Below are positions 7,333 through 13,258 of a DNA stretch of 13,258 nucleotides, piece after piece. The notes beneath the pieces are model-generated. The model had not been told where the DNA came from. It was given only the letters and a program-made list of their open reading frames with translations, and did no database searches. Source of the stretch: an uncultured Persicitalea sp. (GTDB lineage Bacteria > Bacteroidota > Bacteroidia > Cytophagales > Spirosomataceae); contig CATMVR010000059.1 in the NCBI GenBank assembly GCA_950075905.1, forward strand, positions 1-13,258, read 5' to 3'. The translations under genes and the position numbers were made by a program. Numbering within the stretch: the first letter of the stretch is position 1; every line of letters starts with the position of its first letter.

Positions 7333-8067
7333 CTACCGAATCTCAAAAGCAGCCTGCATCCGGTAACTCAATTTGATCTTCTGGTATTCCAGATCGCTTT
7401 CCTGCACGGCATCGGCCGACTCGGCAGCCATCATCCGCATATTGGATTTGTACATCGGTACGGGGTACTGCGCATTGTCTTCCATTTCCCGGATTTCCAG
7501 CACCGGCCCCAGCTTTTCGCCCAGCGCCTCTACCAGGTAGGTAGCCTTTTCGCGGGCTTCTTTTAATGCCTTTATCTTCACTTCTTTCTTAAACTCCTCC
7601 TTACGCGAGTGGTCTACCCGACTCATGTTGGCGTACTGAATGCCCCGGCTGTCTACTTTGGAAAGAATGATGTCGAGCTTGTCGGTTTCGGATACTTTCA
7701 GCTGGTACTGCTTGCTTTCCAGAAAGGTAGCGGGCTTTTTATTTTTGTCCCAATGCTGCTGATACCCGCCAATGCCGCTCACGGTTAGGTTTTCTTTGGG
7801 CAGGCCGGCCTCGGCCACGGCTTTTACCAACTGCTTCTCCAGCGTGCTGATCACAACTTTGTCTTTCTGATTTTTTTCGTCCTTGAAGTACTCCCGCAAC
7901 GATACAGTAAAGTACAGCTCGTCGGGTGTGACTTCCATTTCTGAAAATCCCATCACCTCAATACGGCGGGTTTCTTTGGCAGGCACAGGGGTGTTTTGGG
8001 CGGAAACGGTGAAGAGGGTACTCAAAGTGGCCAACAAGGCCGTAGCAAATAAGGTACGTTGATTCAT
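7333..8067 (-). CDS. SIMPL domain (DUF541) periplasmic protein
   Basis: A 244-residue exported protein. A signal peptide (MNQRTLFATALLATLSTLFTVSAQ) is followed by a SIMPL/DUF541 domain, recognised by the opening RRIEVMGFSEMEVTPDELYF, the repeated pattern of 'V..V...G' segments, VDSRGIQYANMSRVDHS and the AL.EAREKATYLVEALG helix near the C-terminus. The family includes BP26/OMP28-type periplasmic proteins; its biochemical role is poorly known. An in-frame ATG at 8166 would put 33 residues ahead of the signal peptide. I prefer 8067 because a consensus -7 box lies 42 bases before it. The gene sits 111 bp downstream of the DUF1080 gene on the same strand but appears to have its own promoter. Confidence 0.9.
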   Translation of the reverse strand: MNQRTLFATALLATLSTLFTVSAQNTPVPAKETRRIEVMGFSEMEVTPDELYFTVSLREYFKDEKNQKDKVVISTLEKQLVKAVAEAGLPKENLTVSGIGGYQQHWDKNKKPATFLESKQYQLKVSETDKLDIILSKVDSRGIQYANMSRVDHSRKEEFKKEVKIKALKEAREKATYLVEALGEKLGPVLEIREMEDNAQYPVPMYKSNMRMMAAESADAVQESDLEYQKIKLSYRMQAAFEIR

Positions 8068-8109
8068 GGCTAGCATATAAAAATGGGTTTGTACTGAAAC
8101 TTGGACAAG

Positions 8110-8117
8110 CAAAGATA
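8110..8117 (-). promoter_or_regulatory. -7 promoter box of the SIMPL gene
   Basis: Minus-strand TATCTTTG is an exact match to TAnnTTTG, 42 bases upstream of the chosen start at 8067 and downstream of the alternative start at 8166, which argues against the longer reading. No matching -33 element is evident. Confidence 0.5.
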
Positions 8118-8178
8118 CCTCAGGTTTAAAATACCCTGCCAGCCAATCATACAAACCCATTACCAATACTGCACCTAC

Positions 8179-8823
8179 TTAATCAGGCAGTACCTTCAGC
8201 ATTACATTCTTATAGTAGATCACGCTCTTGGGATCGTGCCCCTGCAAAGCCACAGTACCGCTACTCAGGCGCTTCGTCTTGCTCTTAGGCTCTGCCGGTT
8301 CGGTATACTCATTGATTACCTTGCCGTCGACCATCACGGTCACTTTTTTGCCATTCACGATGATGTGTTCGGTGTACCACTCGCCATCCTTTGCATACAC
8401 TTCCTTCACATCCTGCTCGCCGTACACGCTACCGGTTTTACGCCAGTCAGTATGCGTCTGATTGACCTGAATCTCGTAGCCTTTGGCGGGCCATCCTTCC
8501 GGCTGATAGGCCGTATGAATAAACATCCCCGAGTTGGCACCGGGCATGGTTTTGATGTCGGCCTTGAACTCGAAATTTTTGAAGTTGTGGTCGCCTACCG
8601 GTCCATCGTAAAACATATGCGCCCGGGGTCCGGCTACCTTGATGGTCCCATCTTCGATGGTGAAAGTACCGGGGCTTTCTTCGGTAATTTTCCAGCCGTC
8701 AAAGTTTTTGCCGTTAAAGATGGCTACCCAGCCTTTTTCTTTTTTCTTCTTTTGGGCCAATACCGGGCTGAGGGCAAAGCCTACGAGCAGGAGAGTACAA
8801 ATCAAAAAACTTATGCGCTTCAT
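8179..8823 (-). CDS. Secreted DUF1080 (3-keto-disaccharide hydrolase-type) protein
   Basis: A 214-residue exported protein. A signal peptide of about 23 residues (MKRISFLICTLLLVGFALSPVLA) and a Lys-rich linker precede the DUF1080 jelly-roll domain, recognised from GWVAIFNGKNFDGWK (31-45). GANSGMFIHT, GYEIQVN, GSVYGEQ, VTVMVDGKVINEY and the terminal VALQGHDPKSVIYYKNV follow. DUF1080 proteins have a concanavalin A-like fold, and some are 3-keto-glycoside hydrolases. This is a single-domain form, so activity on a given sugar is not proven. An in-frame ATG at 8859 only adds residues before the signal peptide and is rejected. It is the first of three minus-strand genes encoding exported or membrane proteins. 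Confidence 0.92.
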   Translation of the reverse strand: MKRISFLICTLLLVGFALSPVLAQKKKKEKGWVAIFNGKNFDGWKITEESPGTFTIEDGTIKVAGPRAHMFYDGPVGDHNFKNFEFKADIKTMPGANSGMFIHTAYQPEGWPAKGYEIQVNQTHTDWRKTGSVYGEQDVKEVYAKDGEWYTEHIIVNGKKVTVMVDGKVINEYTEPAEPKSKTKRLSSGTVALQGHDPKSVIYYKNVMLKVLPD

Positions 8824-8955
8824 AAAAATATGGGGATTGGGATGATGTAAATAAGCCAACCTAAGGATTAAGATCCGGGGTTGATGGAAAAAGGAAAATC
8901 CAGGGTGGGTTTACTTATGGCAAAAAGAATGGACTCAGATGTATTTCATAAAACC

Positions 8956-9156
8956 CTATCTTGTGCATCTTCATCCATCGTGGGGGGGTACAAATCGGCG
9001 GTGACCAAACATGCTAACCGCCTGGAACTGGAAATGGGTTGGCAGACGCGGTTCCACGACCACGTCATCCGCGACGAACCATCCTTTGTCAGAATTGCCC
9101 AATACATCAAAAATAATCCCCATAATTGGAAGAACGACCGTTTTTTTGACGGTTAA
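8956..9156 (+). pseudogene. C-terminal remnant of a REP-associated tyrosine transposase
   Basis: An open frame (from 8881) whose last ~66 codons match the end of RAYT/IS200-like transposases: SIVGGYKSAVTKHANRLELEMGWQTRFHDHVIRDEPSFVRIAQYIKNNPHNWKNDRFF. These proteins are usually about 150-200 residues; the N-terminal part with the HUH metal-binding motif is missing, and upstream sequence is the DUF1080 promoter region. The 25 codons ahead of the recognisable part show no family match, so the ATG at 8881 is probably accidental. It cannot be an active transposase. The 363-base gap 8824-9186 holds nothing else I can support. Confidence 0.8.
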
Positions 9157-9186
9157 CAGGTCGGCGGTATGGAATCATGTGAAACT

Positions 9187-10065
9187 TCACCCCTCCCCCA
9201 GCAGCAGCGTCAGCAATGCTTCCCGCACTTGTCCCCTTTCAAGCAGGTGCTGTGCATGGGCATGCAGCACATCCGGCAGGTACTGACAGCCCAAACGGGC
9301 CTCTTCCCGTAAAGTAAGCATCGCCTCGGTTTCGCCGAAAATCTGTATTTCCTCCTCAGTAGGAAATGCTGTCAGGCTACCCAGCTGCCCCAGGTCGTTG
9401 CCCGTCAAGACTTTGGAATTGCGAACGCTTTCCGGCAGGGCGTTGACGCCGATGCCATACTGCGGGCGGGGTACTTCAAAGAGCGCCGGGCCATGCGCGC
9501 GGGCGTACCAGTCGCCACCCAGACGGGCTACCCAGTCGGTTTTGGTTTGGTCTATCTGTCCGTTTTCGTCCAGAATACTTTCGGAAAAGTGTCCGCGAAG
9601 TACCTCGGCAATCACCAGCACCATCGTACCAATTTCTTTTATTTCAAGCACCCTGCACTCAAACTGCGCGGGGGATTCCTGCACGCGGGGTGGTTTCACC
9701 AGCTCCGAAGGCTGCATGGTAAAACCTGCCTTTTCAAATTCGTTCACCTCCTTTTCAAACTCGGCACTGCTGAGCGACATCTGCTGCACCATATCGTAGC
9801 TCACCATGTTGATGACTACCTCGGGTACCTCCATCAGGTTAAGGGCCGTGTGCTTGTGGGTATTGTCGCGGCCCCGCCGGTTGGGGGCAAATACCAGAAT
9901 CAGCGGGTCAATGCCCATGACGTTGAAGAAGCTGAACGGGCTGAGGTTTACGTTGCCGGCGGCATCTACCGTACTGGCAAAAGCAATGGGCCGTGGCGCT
10001 ACGGCAGAGTTAAGGTATTTATAAAAGGCGCGGGCGCCGAGGTCGCTGGGGTTAAGGGTTTTCAT
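9187..10065 (-). CDS. Flavin reductase-family (FMN-binding split barrel) protein
   Basis: A 292-residue protein with an N-terminal flavin reductase-like domain over about residues 14-170. VAPRPIAFASTVDAAGNVNLSPFSFFN (22-48) and a Phe-rich, His-containing stretch (NTHKHTALNL, 68-77) are the family's flavin-binding features. The rest, ending in a helical segment (LTLREEARLGCQYLPDVLHAHAQHLLERG), is an extension beyond the minimal domain. The substrate is unknown. It may act as an NAD(P)H:flavin reductase or bind FMN for another oxidoreductase. The start at 10065 is the family start; the open frame continues upstream to 10227 but would overlap the divergent DUF2281 gene. It lies on the same strand as fumarylacetoacetase, separated only by toxin-antitoxin debris, which suggests the two were once adjacent (inference). 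Confidence 0.88.
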   Translation of the reverse strand: MKTLNPSDLGARAFYKYLNSAVAPRPIAFASTVDAAGNVNLSPFSFFNVMGIDPLILVFAPNRRGRDNTHKHTALNLMEVPEVVINMVSYDMVQQMSLSSAEFEKEVNEFEKAGFTMQPSELVKPPRVQESPAQFECRVLEIKEIGTMVLVIAEVLRGHFSESILDENGQIDQTKTDWVARLGGDWYARAHGPALFEVPRPQYGIGVNALPESVRNSKVLTGNDLGQLGSLTAFPTEEEIQIFGETEAMLTLREEARLGCQYLPDVLHAHAQHLLERGQVREALLTLLLGEG

Positions 10066-10126
10066 AGTTGGCTGAATAAAGTTCACGTTTTTTATGTTAG
10101 TTTGGAAAGAATCCAAAAGAAGGGCT

Positions 10127-10357
10127 ATGTCAATACTTGAAGAAATAAATTTCCAAGTCAGAAGGCTTCCGCCCTCACTCCAAGCCGAAGTACTTGACTT
10201 TGTTGATTTCCTAGTTTCCGAAAGCACAGAAAGCAGTCATTCCAATCAATCAAACCTTCCTTGTTTACACAATAAAAGAGGATCAGGGAAAAATGTGATT
10301 AACTATGTATCTGATGATTTTGATGCTCCTCTGGACGATCTTAAGGACTACTCCTAA
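10127..10357 (+). CDS. DUF2281 protein, orphan antitoxin-like
   Basis: A 76-residue protein with the two DUF2281 hallmarks: an N-terminal helix pair (LEEINFQVRRLPPSLQAEVLDFVDFL) and a C-terminal SDDFDAPLDDLKDY. The middle is low-complexity and Ser/Asn-rich. DUF2281 genes often precede a PIN-domain (VapC) toxin gene and are thought to be antitoxins. No such toxin follows here: only 19 bases separate the stop from the end of the opposing toxin remnant. The start at 10127 (MSILEEINF) fits the family; an ATG 11 codons earlier is less likely. It is divergent from the flavin reductase gene with 61 bp between. Confidence 0.8.
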   Translation: MSILEEINFQVRRLPPSLQAEVLDFVDFLVSESTESSHSNQSNLPCLHNKRGSGKNVINYVSDDFDAPLDDLKDYS

Positions 10358-10376
10358 TTGTATGAAAGACACATAG

Positions 10377-10566
10377 CTATTCTCCGGCTTTTCGAAGAAT
10401 GATTTTTTCCAGATCATCCGAAATTCTAAAATTTGTAGTGCGAATTTTTTCGAGCAAGGGCTTTATTGCAGGTATGATGCCGAAGAGTTTTTGGAAAAAC
10501 ATCCATCTCCCCCATTTTTTCCAGTATAACCAGACAACTGGTATCAGAGATGATAATTCTGGGCAT
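10377..10566 (-). pseudogene. Frameshifted, internally deleted DUF3368 (PIN-type) toxin
   Basis: Starting at the ATG at 10566, inside the end of the UPF0175 gene, minus-strand translation gives MPRIIISDTSCLVILEKMGEMDV, the N-terminus of a DUF3368 protein with the first PIN aspartate. A T5 run (plus-strand A run 10495-10499) then shifts the frame. Removing one T restores FQKLFGIIPAIKPLLEKI and NFRISDDLEKIILRKAGE with a TAG at 10377, the characteristic C-terminus of the same family. Uncorrected, translation stops at 10426 after 46 residues. Complete family members are around 150-160 residues, so about 90-100 central residues, including other acidic active-site positions, are missing between KLFG and IIPAIK. 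It is the expected partner of the overlapping UPF0175 gene and must be inactive. Confidence 0.78.
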
Positions 10567-10786
10567 TCAGAATATCGTTTTCCAGTTCAGAAGCAGGATA
10601 GTTGAACAGAGAGACGCCATAATTACCCAGAAGCTCCATGAAAGTTCTTTTGGAATAACCAGCAAGTTCGGCCGCTTGACCCAGGGATAAAGTACCGTTT
10701 TCATAAAGCCGGGCAGCTAGTAAGGTTTTCACCTCATGTTCGTCCAGATTTACTGATTCGGGTAGTTCTAGTGTTAATGTTTTCAT
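10544..10786 (-). CDS. UPF0175 family antitoxin-like protein
   Basis: An 80-residue UPF0175 protein. It starts with a short beta strand (MKTLTLELPESVNLDEHEV), followed by a helical HTH-like region (LSLGQAAELAGYSKRTFMELLGNYGVSLFNYP, about residues 33-64) and the usual acidic tail ending ELENDILNAQNYHL. UPF0175 genes are regularly paired with DUF3368 PIN-like toxins and are regarded as antitoxin/DNA-binding partners. Here the toxin gene begins within its last codons (overlap 10544-10566) but is broken, so this is an antitoxin left without a working toxin. A TAAATTTG match to the -7 consensus lies at 10798-10791, only 4 bases before the ATG, so it would give a nearly leaderless transcript; I give it little weight. 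It lies 61 bp downstream of fumarylacetoacetase on the same strand. Confidence 0.85.
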   Translation of the reverse strand: MKTLTLELPESVNLDEHEVKTLLAARLYENGTLSLGQAAELAGYSKRTFMELLGNYGVSLFNYPASELENDILNAQNYHL

Positions 10787-10847
10787 AATTCAAATTTATG
10801 AAATAAACAGGTGGAATACTCCTACTCTGTTTGTGACTTTAAAGAAG

Positions 10848-12095
10848 CTAACAAACCCTCCCCCGCACCTCGCCAAACCCCACCCGCACGCCTTCCCGCT
10901 CGGCGTAGCCTCGCAGAATCACCTCGTCGCCATCTTCCAGATAAGTGCGGGTAGTACCATCGGCCAATTGTACGGGTTGCTGACCGCCTCGCGTGAGTTC
11001 GAGCAAACAGCCGTTGGGAGCATAGTCGTCACCTGTTTCCGGTCCGCTGATGGTACCCGTCGCCAGCAGATCGCCTACGCGCAGATTGCAGCCCGTGATG
11101 GTATGGTGGGCCAGTTGCTGCCGGACATTCCAGTACAGGTGGCGGGCATTGGTGCGACTTATGATGGTTTCGGTGGAAGTCCCGGTGCCAATTGCTACAC
11201 TCAGTTCCAAATCAAAATTCAGTTCCCCCCTGGTTTGCAAATACGGCAGAGGTGTGGGCTCCTGCGTAGGCCCGGCTACGCGAAAGGCTTCCAGCGCATC
11301 GAGGGTCACCACCCATGGAGAAATCGACGTAGCGAAGTTTTTACTCAGAAAAGGCCCCAGCGGCTGGTACTCCCAGCGCTGAATGTCGCGCGCCGACCAG
11401 TCATTGACCAGCACGCAGCCGAAGATATAGTCCTCGGCATCCTCCGCGGATACCGACTCACCGAGTTTCGAATCTTTCCCGATCACAAAACCCAGTTCCA
11501 GTTCGTAGTCCAGCGCGCGGCTTGGGCTAAAAACCGGCACCTCCGCTCCCGGTGGCAGAATCTGCCCATTGGGCCGCCGGATTGGCGTACCCGATACGAC
11601 AACGGACGAAGCCCGGCCGTGGTAGGCAACGGGCAGGTGCCGCCAGTTGGGCATTAGCGGGTTATCAGGCCGGAAGAGTTTACCGACATTGGTGGCGTGC
11701 TCTATGCTGGAATAAAAATCGGTATAGTCGCCAATGGCGATGGGCAGGTGCATCAGAGCCTCTGCCTGAGGTACAAGTACCTCAGCGGCTAGTTTGTGTA
11801 GCGAGGAGTGCCTTTGGGTAAGCTGCTGCTGCAAAAATTCGCGCAAGCGGCGAGCCACAGGCCGGCCCAGCGCCATCAGGGCATTGAGCGTGGGGCTTTG
11901 AAAAACAGAAACCGCTACCTCAGCCCCGGAGAGTATTCCAAGCTGAGCAGCGGCGCTCATGTCTATGATATATTCCCCAATAGCTACCCCTACCCTTGGT
12001 TCATCCGAATTCCTGCTAAAAATACCAAAGGGTAAATTATACAGGGAGAAGTCAGAATCTGCCGGGATGGCTAGCCATGAAGCGGGTAATTTCAT
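10848..12095 (-). CDS. fahA: Fumarylacetoacetase
   Basis: A 415-residue fumarylacetoacetase, the last enzyme of tyrosine/homogentisate breakdown, splitting fumarylacetoacetate into fumarate and acetoacetate in the cytoplasm. The small N-terminal SH3-like domain covers roughly residues 1-120. The catalytic domain keeps the residues known from the mammalian enzyme: Asp126 (DYTDF), His133 (EHATN), Arg142, Tyr158 (AYHGR), Glu198 and Glu200 (DYELELG), Asp232-Trp233 (NDWSARD), Lys252 (LSKNF) and Thr348 (TGTISG). Length is normal. Its ATG overlaps the MarR stop codon (ATGA, 12092-12095), so the two are translationally coupled in one operon. Phenylalanine hydroxylase lies upstream, which supports a Phe/Tyr catabolic role. 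Homogentisate dioxygenase and 4-hydroxyphenylpyruvate dioxygenase are not in this window. Confidence 0.97.
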   Translation of the reverse strand: MKLPASWLAIPADSDFSLYNLPFGIFSRNSDEPRVGVAIGEYIIDMSAAAQLGILSGAEVAVSVFQSPTLNALMALGRPVARRLREFLQQQLTQRHSSLHKLAAEVLVPQAEALMHLPIAIGDYTDFYSSIEHATNVGKLFRPDNPLMPNWRHLPVAYHGRASSVVVSGTPIRRPNGQILPPGAEVPVFSPSRALDYELELGFVIGKDSKLGESVSAEDAEDYIFGCVLVNDWSARDIQRWEYQPLGPFLSKNFATSISPWVVTLDALEAFRVAGPTQEPTPLPYLQTRGELNFDLELSVAIGTGTSTETIISRTNARHLYWNVRQQLAHHTITGCNLRVGDLLATGTISGPETGDDYAPNGCLLELTRGGQQPVQLADGTTRTYLEDGDEVILRGYAEREGVRVGFGEVRGRVC

Positions 12096-12535
12096 TCACT
12101 TTCACTGAAATTGTTATAAATGGAGTCCATAATCCTGACAAACTGCTGGTAGTCGGCCTCGTTGAGCTCGCCCCATCCTTTACGCCGGATCTCGGCTACT
12201 ACAGGAAATGCCTCATCGCGAATTTGCAATCCCTTGTCGGTCATGAAAATATTGAATTTTCGACGGTCACCCGTGGCCATGCGGCGTTCCACGAAGCCTT
12301 TCTTCTCCAAAAGGTCAATAATGCGGGTTACCGTGGGGGGATCTTTGTAAGTTACCTCCGCCAGCGCGTTCTGACTTACCCCTTCGTCACGGGAAATATG
12401 ATCAATCAATACCCACTGATCTACGGTAAGATCGATTCCCTTTTCATTAAGTTTTTTCTGTAATGCACTCCTGATTTTTTTGATCGTGGTATCAATCTTA
12501 AAAAAGTAAGCGCGATGATCGGAATGATGCGTCAT
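12092..12535 (-). CDS. MarR-family transcriptional regulator
   Basis: A 147-residue MarR-type regulator. Helical dimerisation segments flank a winged helix-turn-helix: VSQNALAEVTYKDPPTVTRIIDLLEKKG (53-80) holds the recognition helix and FVERRMATGDRRKFNIFMTDKG the wing, with the conserved Asp90-Arg91-Arg92. Such proteins are usually dimeric repressors released by small aromatic acids, and the ATGA overlap with fumarylacetoacetase makes an intermediate of Phe/Tyr breakdown a reasonable ligand (inference). A 10-bp inverted repeat covers the -7 box of its promoter, so autoregulation of the regulator-fahA operon is likely. It differs in family from HmgR, the IclR-type regulator of homogentisate genes in pseudomonads. 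Confidence 0.94.
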   Translation of the reverse strand: MTHHSDHRAYFFKIDTTIKKIRSALQKKLNEKGIDLTVDQWVLIDHISRDEGVSQNALAEVTYKDPPTVTRIIDLLEKKGFVERRMATGDRRKFNIFMTDKGLQIRDEAFPVVAEIRRKGWGELNEADYQQFVRIMDSIYNNFSESE

Positions 12536-12559
12536 ATAACTTTGAAAAGGGGTGAATTA

Positions 12560-12588
12560 CATAGTATATATCCTACAAATATACTATG
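12560..12588. promoter_or_regulatory. Inverted-repeat operator upstream of the MarR gene
   Basis: CATAGTATAT (12560-12569) and ATATACTATG (12579-12588) form a perfect 10-bp inverted repeat with a 9-base spacer, 25-53 bases upstream of the MarR start. A partial further copy follows (TATGC...GCATA, about 12585-12605). Size and position fit a MarR dimer site. The protein-site pairing is inferred from adjacency. Confidence 0.7.
12576..12583 (-). promoter_or_regulatory. -7 promoter box of the MarR-fahA operon
   Basis: Minus-strand TATATTTG matches TAnnTTTG exactly, 40 bases before the MarR ATG at 12535, and sits partly in the spacer and partly in one arm of the inverted repeat. A bound repressor would therefore block polymerase. 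The -33 element is not clear. Confidence 0.55.
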
Positions 12589-12639
12589 CATGAACTATTA
12601 GCATACTAACCAATCACTAAATTATTTGAAAATTATTTA

Positions 12640-13258
12640 TCAAATGGGGGTTTTTTGTATGAATCTTTCTAATGTTTCCGCTATTTTACTTACTGAACCG
12701 TAAAGTTGCTCGTAAGAATCGATCACAAAGTAGTGATCCTGAAACCGGTCAATGTGGTAGGGAGTATCAAGCACTCTTGCAACTTCAAAGTCAATTTTAG
12801 GCACATTTTTGCTTAGGCAGTACACACTTTCTCCCGGAGAAGAGATGATCCCGCCCCCGTAAATTTTCAGTTCGCCCTGCTCGCGAATCAGCCCAAACTC
12901 CACCGTGTACCAGTACAGCCGCGACAGCCGTAGCAGGGAGTCCTCATCATCAATAAAATCAAGGGCCACCTTACTCAGATCCGCCATAAAGTCACAAAAG
13001 GCCTGATTGCTCAGCAGCGGCACGTGCCCGAAGGTATCGTGAAACATATCAGGCTCTTCGAGGTAGTCGAGCTGCTCGGGCTTACGCAGCCAGGTGGGGG
13101 CCGGAAACTGCCGGTGGGCCAGGTGCTGGTAGAACTCCCGGTGGGGTATCAGCCCCGGTACTACGTAGACCTCCCAGCCCGTCAGCTTACGCAGGCGGGG
13201 GTTGGTTTCCTCGGCAAAGTTGGGGATATGATCGGCCACAAAACCGCCCTTGTCGATT
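12640..13258 (-). CDS. phhA: Phenylalanine 4-hydroxylase, C-terminal part (runs off right edge)
   Basis: About 206 codons of a pterin-dependent, non-haem iron aromatic amino-acid hydroxylase, converting phenylalanine to tyrosine. GWEVYVVPGLIPHREFYQHLAHRQFP and RKPEQLDYLEEPDMFHDTFGHVPLL (coding bases about 13015-13080) carry the substrate/pterin region and the two iron-binding histidines. YWYTVEFGLI supplies the iron-binding glutamate, and YGGGIISSPGES follows. The C-terminus ends normally at 12640 without a tetramerisation extension, as in bacterial enzymes. The frame stays open to base 13258 (IDKGGF before VADHIPNF), so the GTG at 13239 is not a true start and the N-terminus lies outside the window. 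It is on the same strand as the MarR-fahA pair, 104 bp upstream; the promoter in that gap suggests separate control. Confidence 0.94.
   Translation of the reverse strand, partial: IDKGGFVADHIPNFAEETNPRLRKLTGWEVYVVPGLIPHREFYQHLAHRQFPAPTWLRKPEQLDYLEEPDMFHDTFGHVPLLSNQAFCDFMADLSKVALDFIDDEDSLLRLSRLYWYTVEFGLIREQGELKIYGGGIISSPGESVYCLSKNVPKIDFEVARVLDTPYHIDRFQDHYFVIDSYEQLYGSVSKIAETLERFIQKTPI

Noticed and set aside
8101..8850. 249-codon plus-strand frame opposite the DUF1080 gene
   Set aside because: Antisense to a complete DUF1080 gene with signal peptide; no supporting motif.
9136..9152. ACCGT...ACGGT inverted repeat at the end of the transposase remnant as a REP element or terminator
   Set aside because: Only a 5-bp stem with a 7-base loop and no T tract on a useful side; likely chance.
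9493..10140. 215-codon plus-strand frame opposite the flavin reductase gene
   Set aside because: Shadow of a real minus-strand gene; no start context or motif.
10358..10376. Possible start of a VapC toxin after the DUF2281 gene
   Set aside because: The ATG at 10362 gives only ATG AAA GAC ACA TAG; no PIN-domain sequence follows.
10399..10605. Plus-strand 68-codon frame over the toxin remnant
   Set aside because: The opposite strand carries recognisable DUF3368 sequence; the plus frame has none.
10833..11657. 274-codon plus-strand frame opposite fahA
   Set aside because: Antisense to fumarylacetoacetase, whose catalytic residues are all present; no family features in the shadow protein.
13237..13239. 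GTG as start of phenylalanine hydroxylase
   Set aside because: The frame continues upstream to the window edge with family-like residues, and the protein would lack its normal N-terminal part.

Overview
The window looks like chromosome from a member of the Bacteroidota, most likely the Cytophagales (Spirosoma/Dyadobacter-like). This is an inference from several signs. Protein families are typical of that group (secreted sulfatases, a DUF1080 hydrolase, a SIMPL protein, a YtxH protein). Most start codons lack clear Shine-Dalgarno sites. Several genes have a Bacteroidetes-type -7 box (TAnnTTTG) 20-42 bases before the chosen start. Coding density is high and GC content is moderate.

Layout from left to right. 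(1) 1-2703, minus strand: two exported formylglycine-type sulfatases in tandem; the second to be transcribed runs off the left edge. (2) 2873-4633, plus strand: an exported gamma-glutamyltransferase. (3) 4712-6194, minus strand: a DeoR-family regulator followed by a small metallophosphoesterase. The regulator is divergent from nudK (6240-6827, plus). The 45-base gap between the two start codons holds a 16-bp perfect palindrome carrying both -7 boxes, and a 10-bp-period repeat beside it. (4) 6887-8823, minus strand: a YtxH-like protein, a SIMPL/DUF541 periplasmic protein and a secreted DUF1080 protein. A perfect 15-bp hairpin terminator sits between nudK and the YtxH gene. (5) 8824-9186: the C-terminal scrap of a REP-associated tyrosine transposase. 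(6) 9187-13258, mainly minus strand: phenylalanine 4-hydroxylase (off the right edge), a MarR regulator, fumarylacetoacetase and a flavin reductase-family protein. This is probably an aromatic amino-acid catabolic locus. The MarR stop codon overlaps the fumarylacetoacetase start (ATGA), and the MarR promoter carries a 10-bp inverted repeat over its -7 box.

Between fumarylacetoacetase and the flavin reductase lies a small patch of toxin-antitoxin debris: an intact UPF0175 antitoxin-like gene, a frameshifted and internally deleted DUF3368 (PIN-type) toxin remnant, and an orphan DUF2281 gene facing it.

I found no convincing novel system. The most interesting points are the symmetric divergent promoter/operator of the DeoR regulator and nudK, the operator-embedded MarR promoter, and the decayed toxin-antitoxin module. 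No tRNA, rRNA, CRISPR array or complete mobile element was seen.
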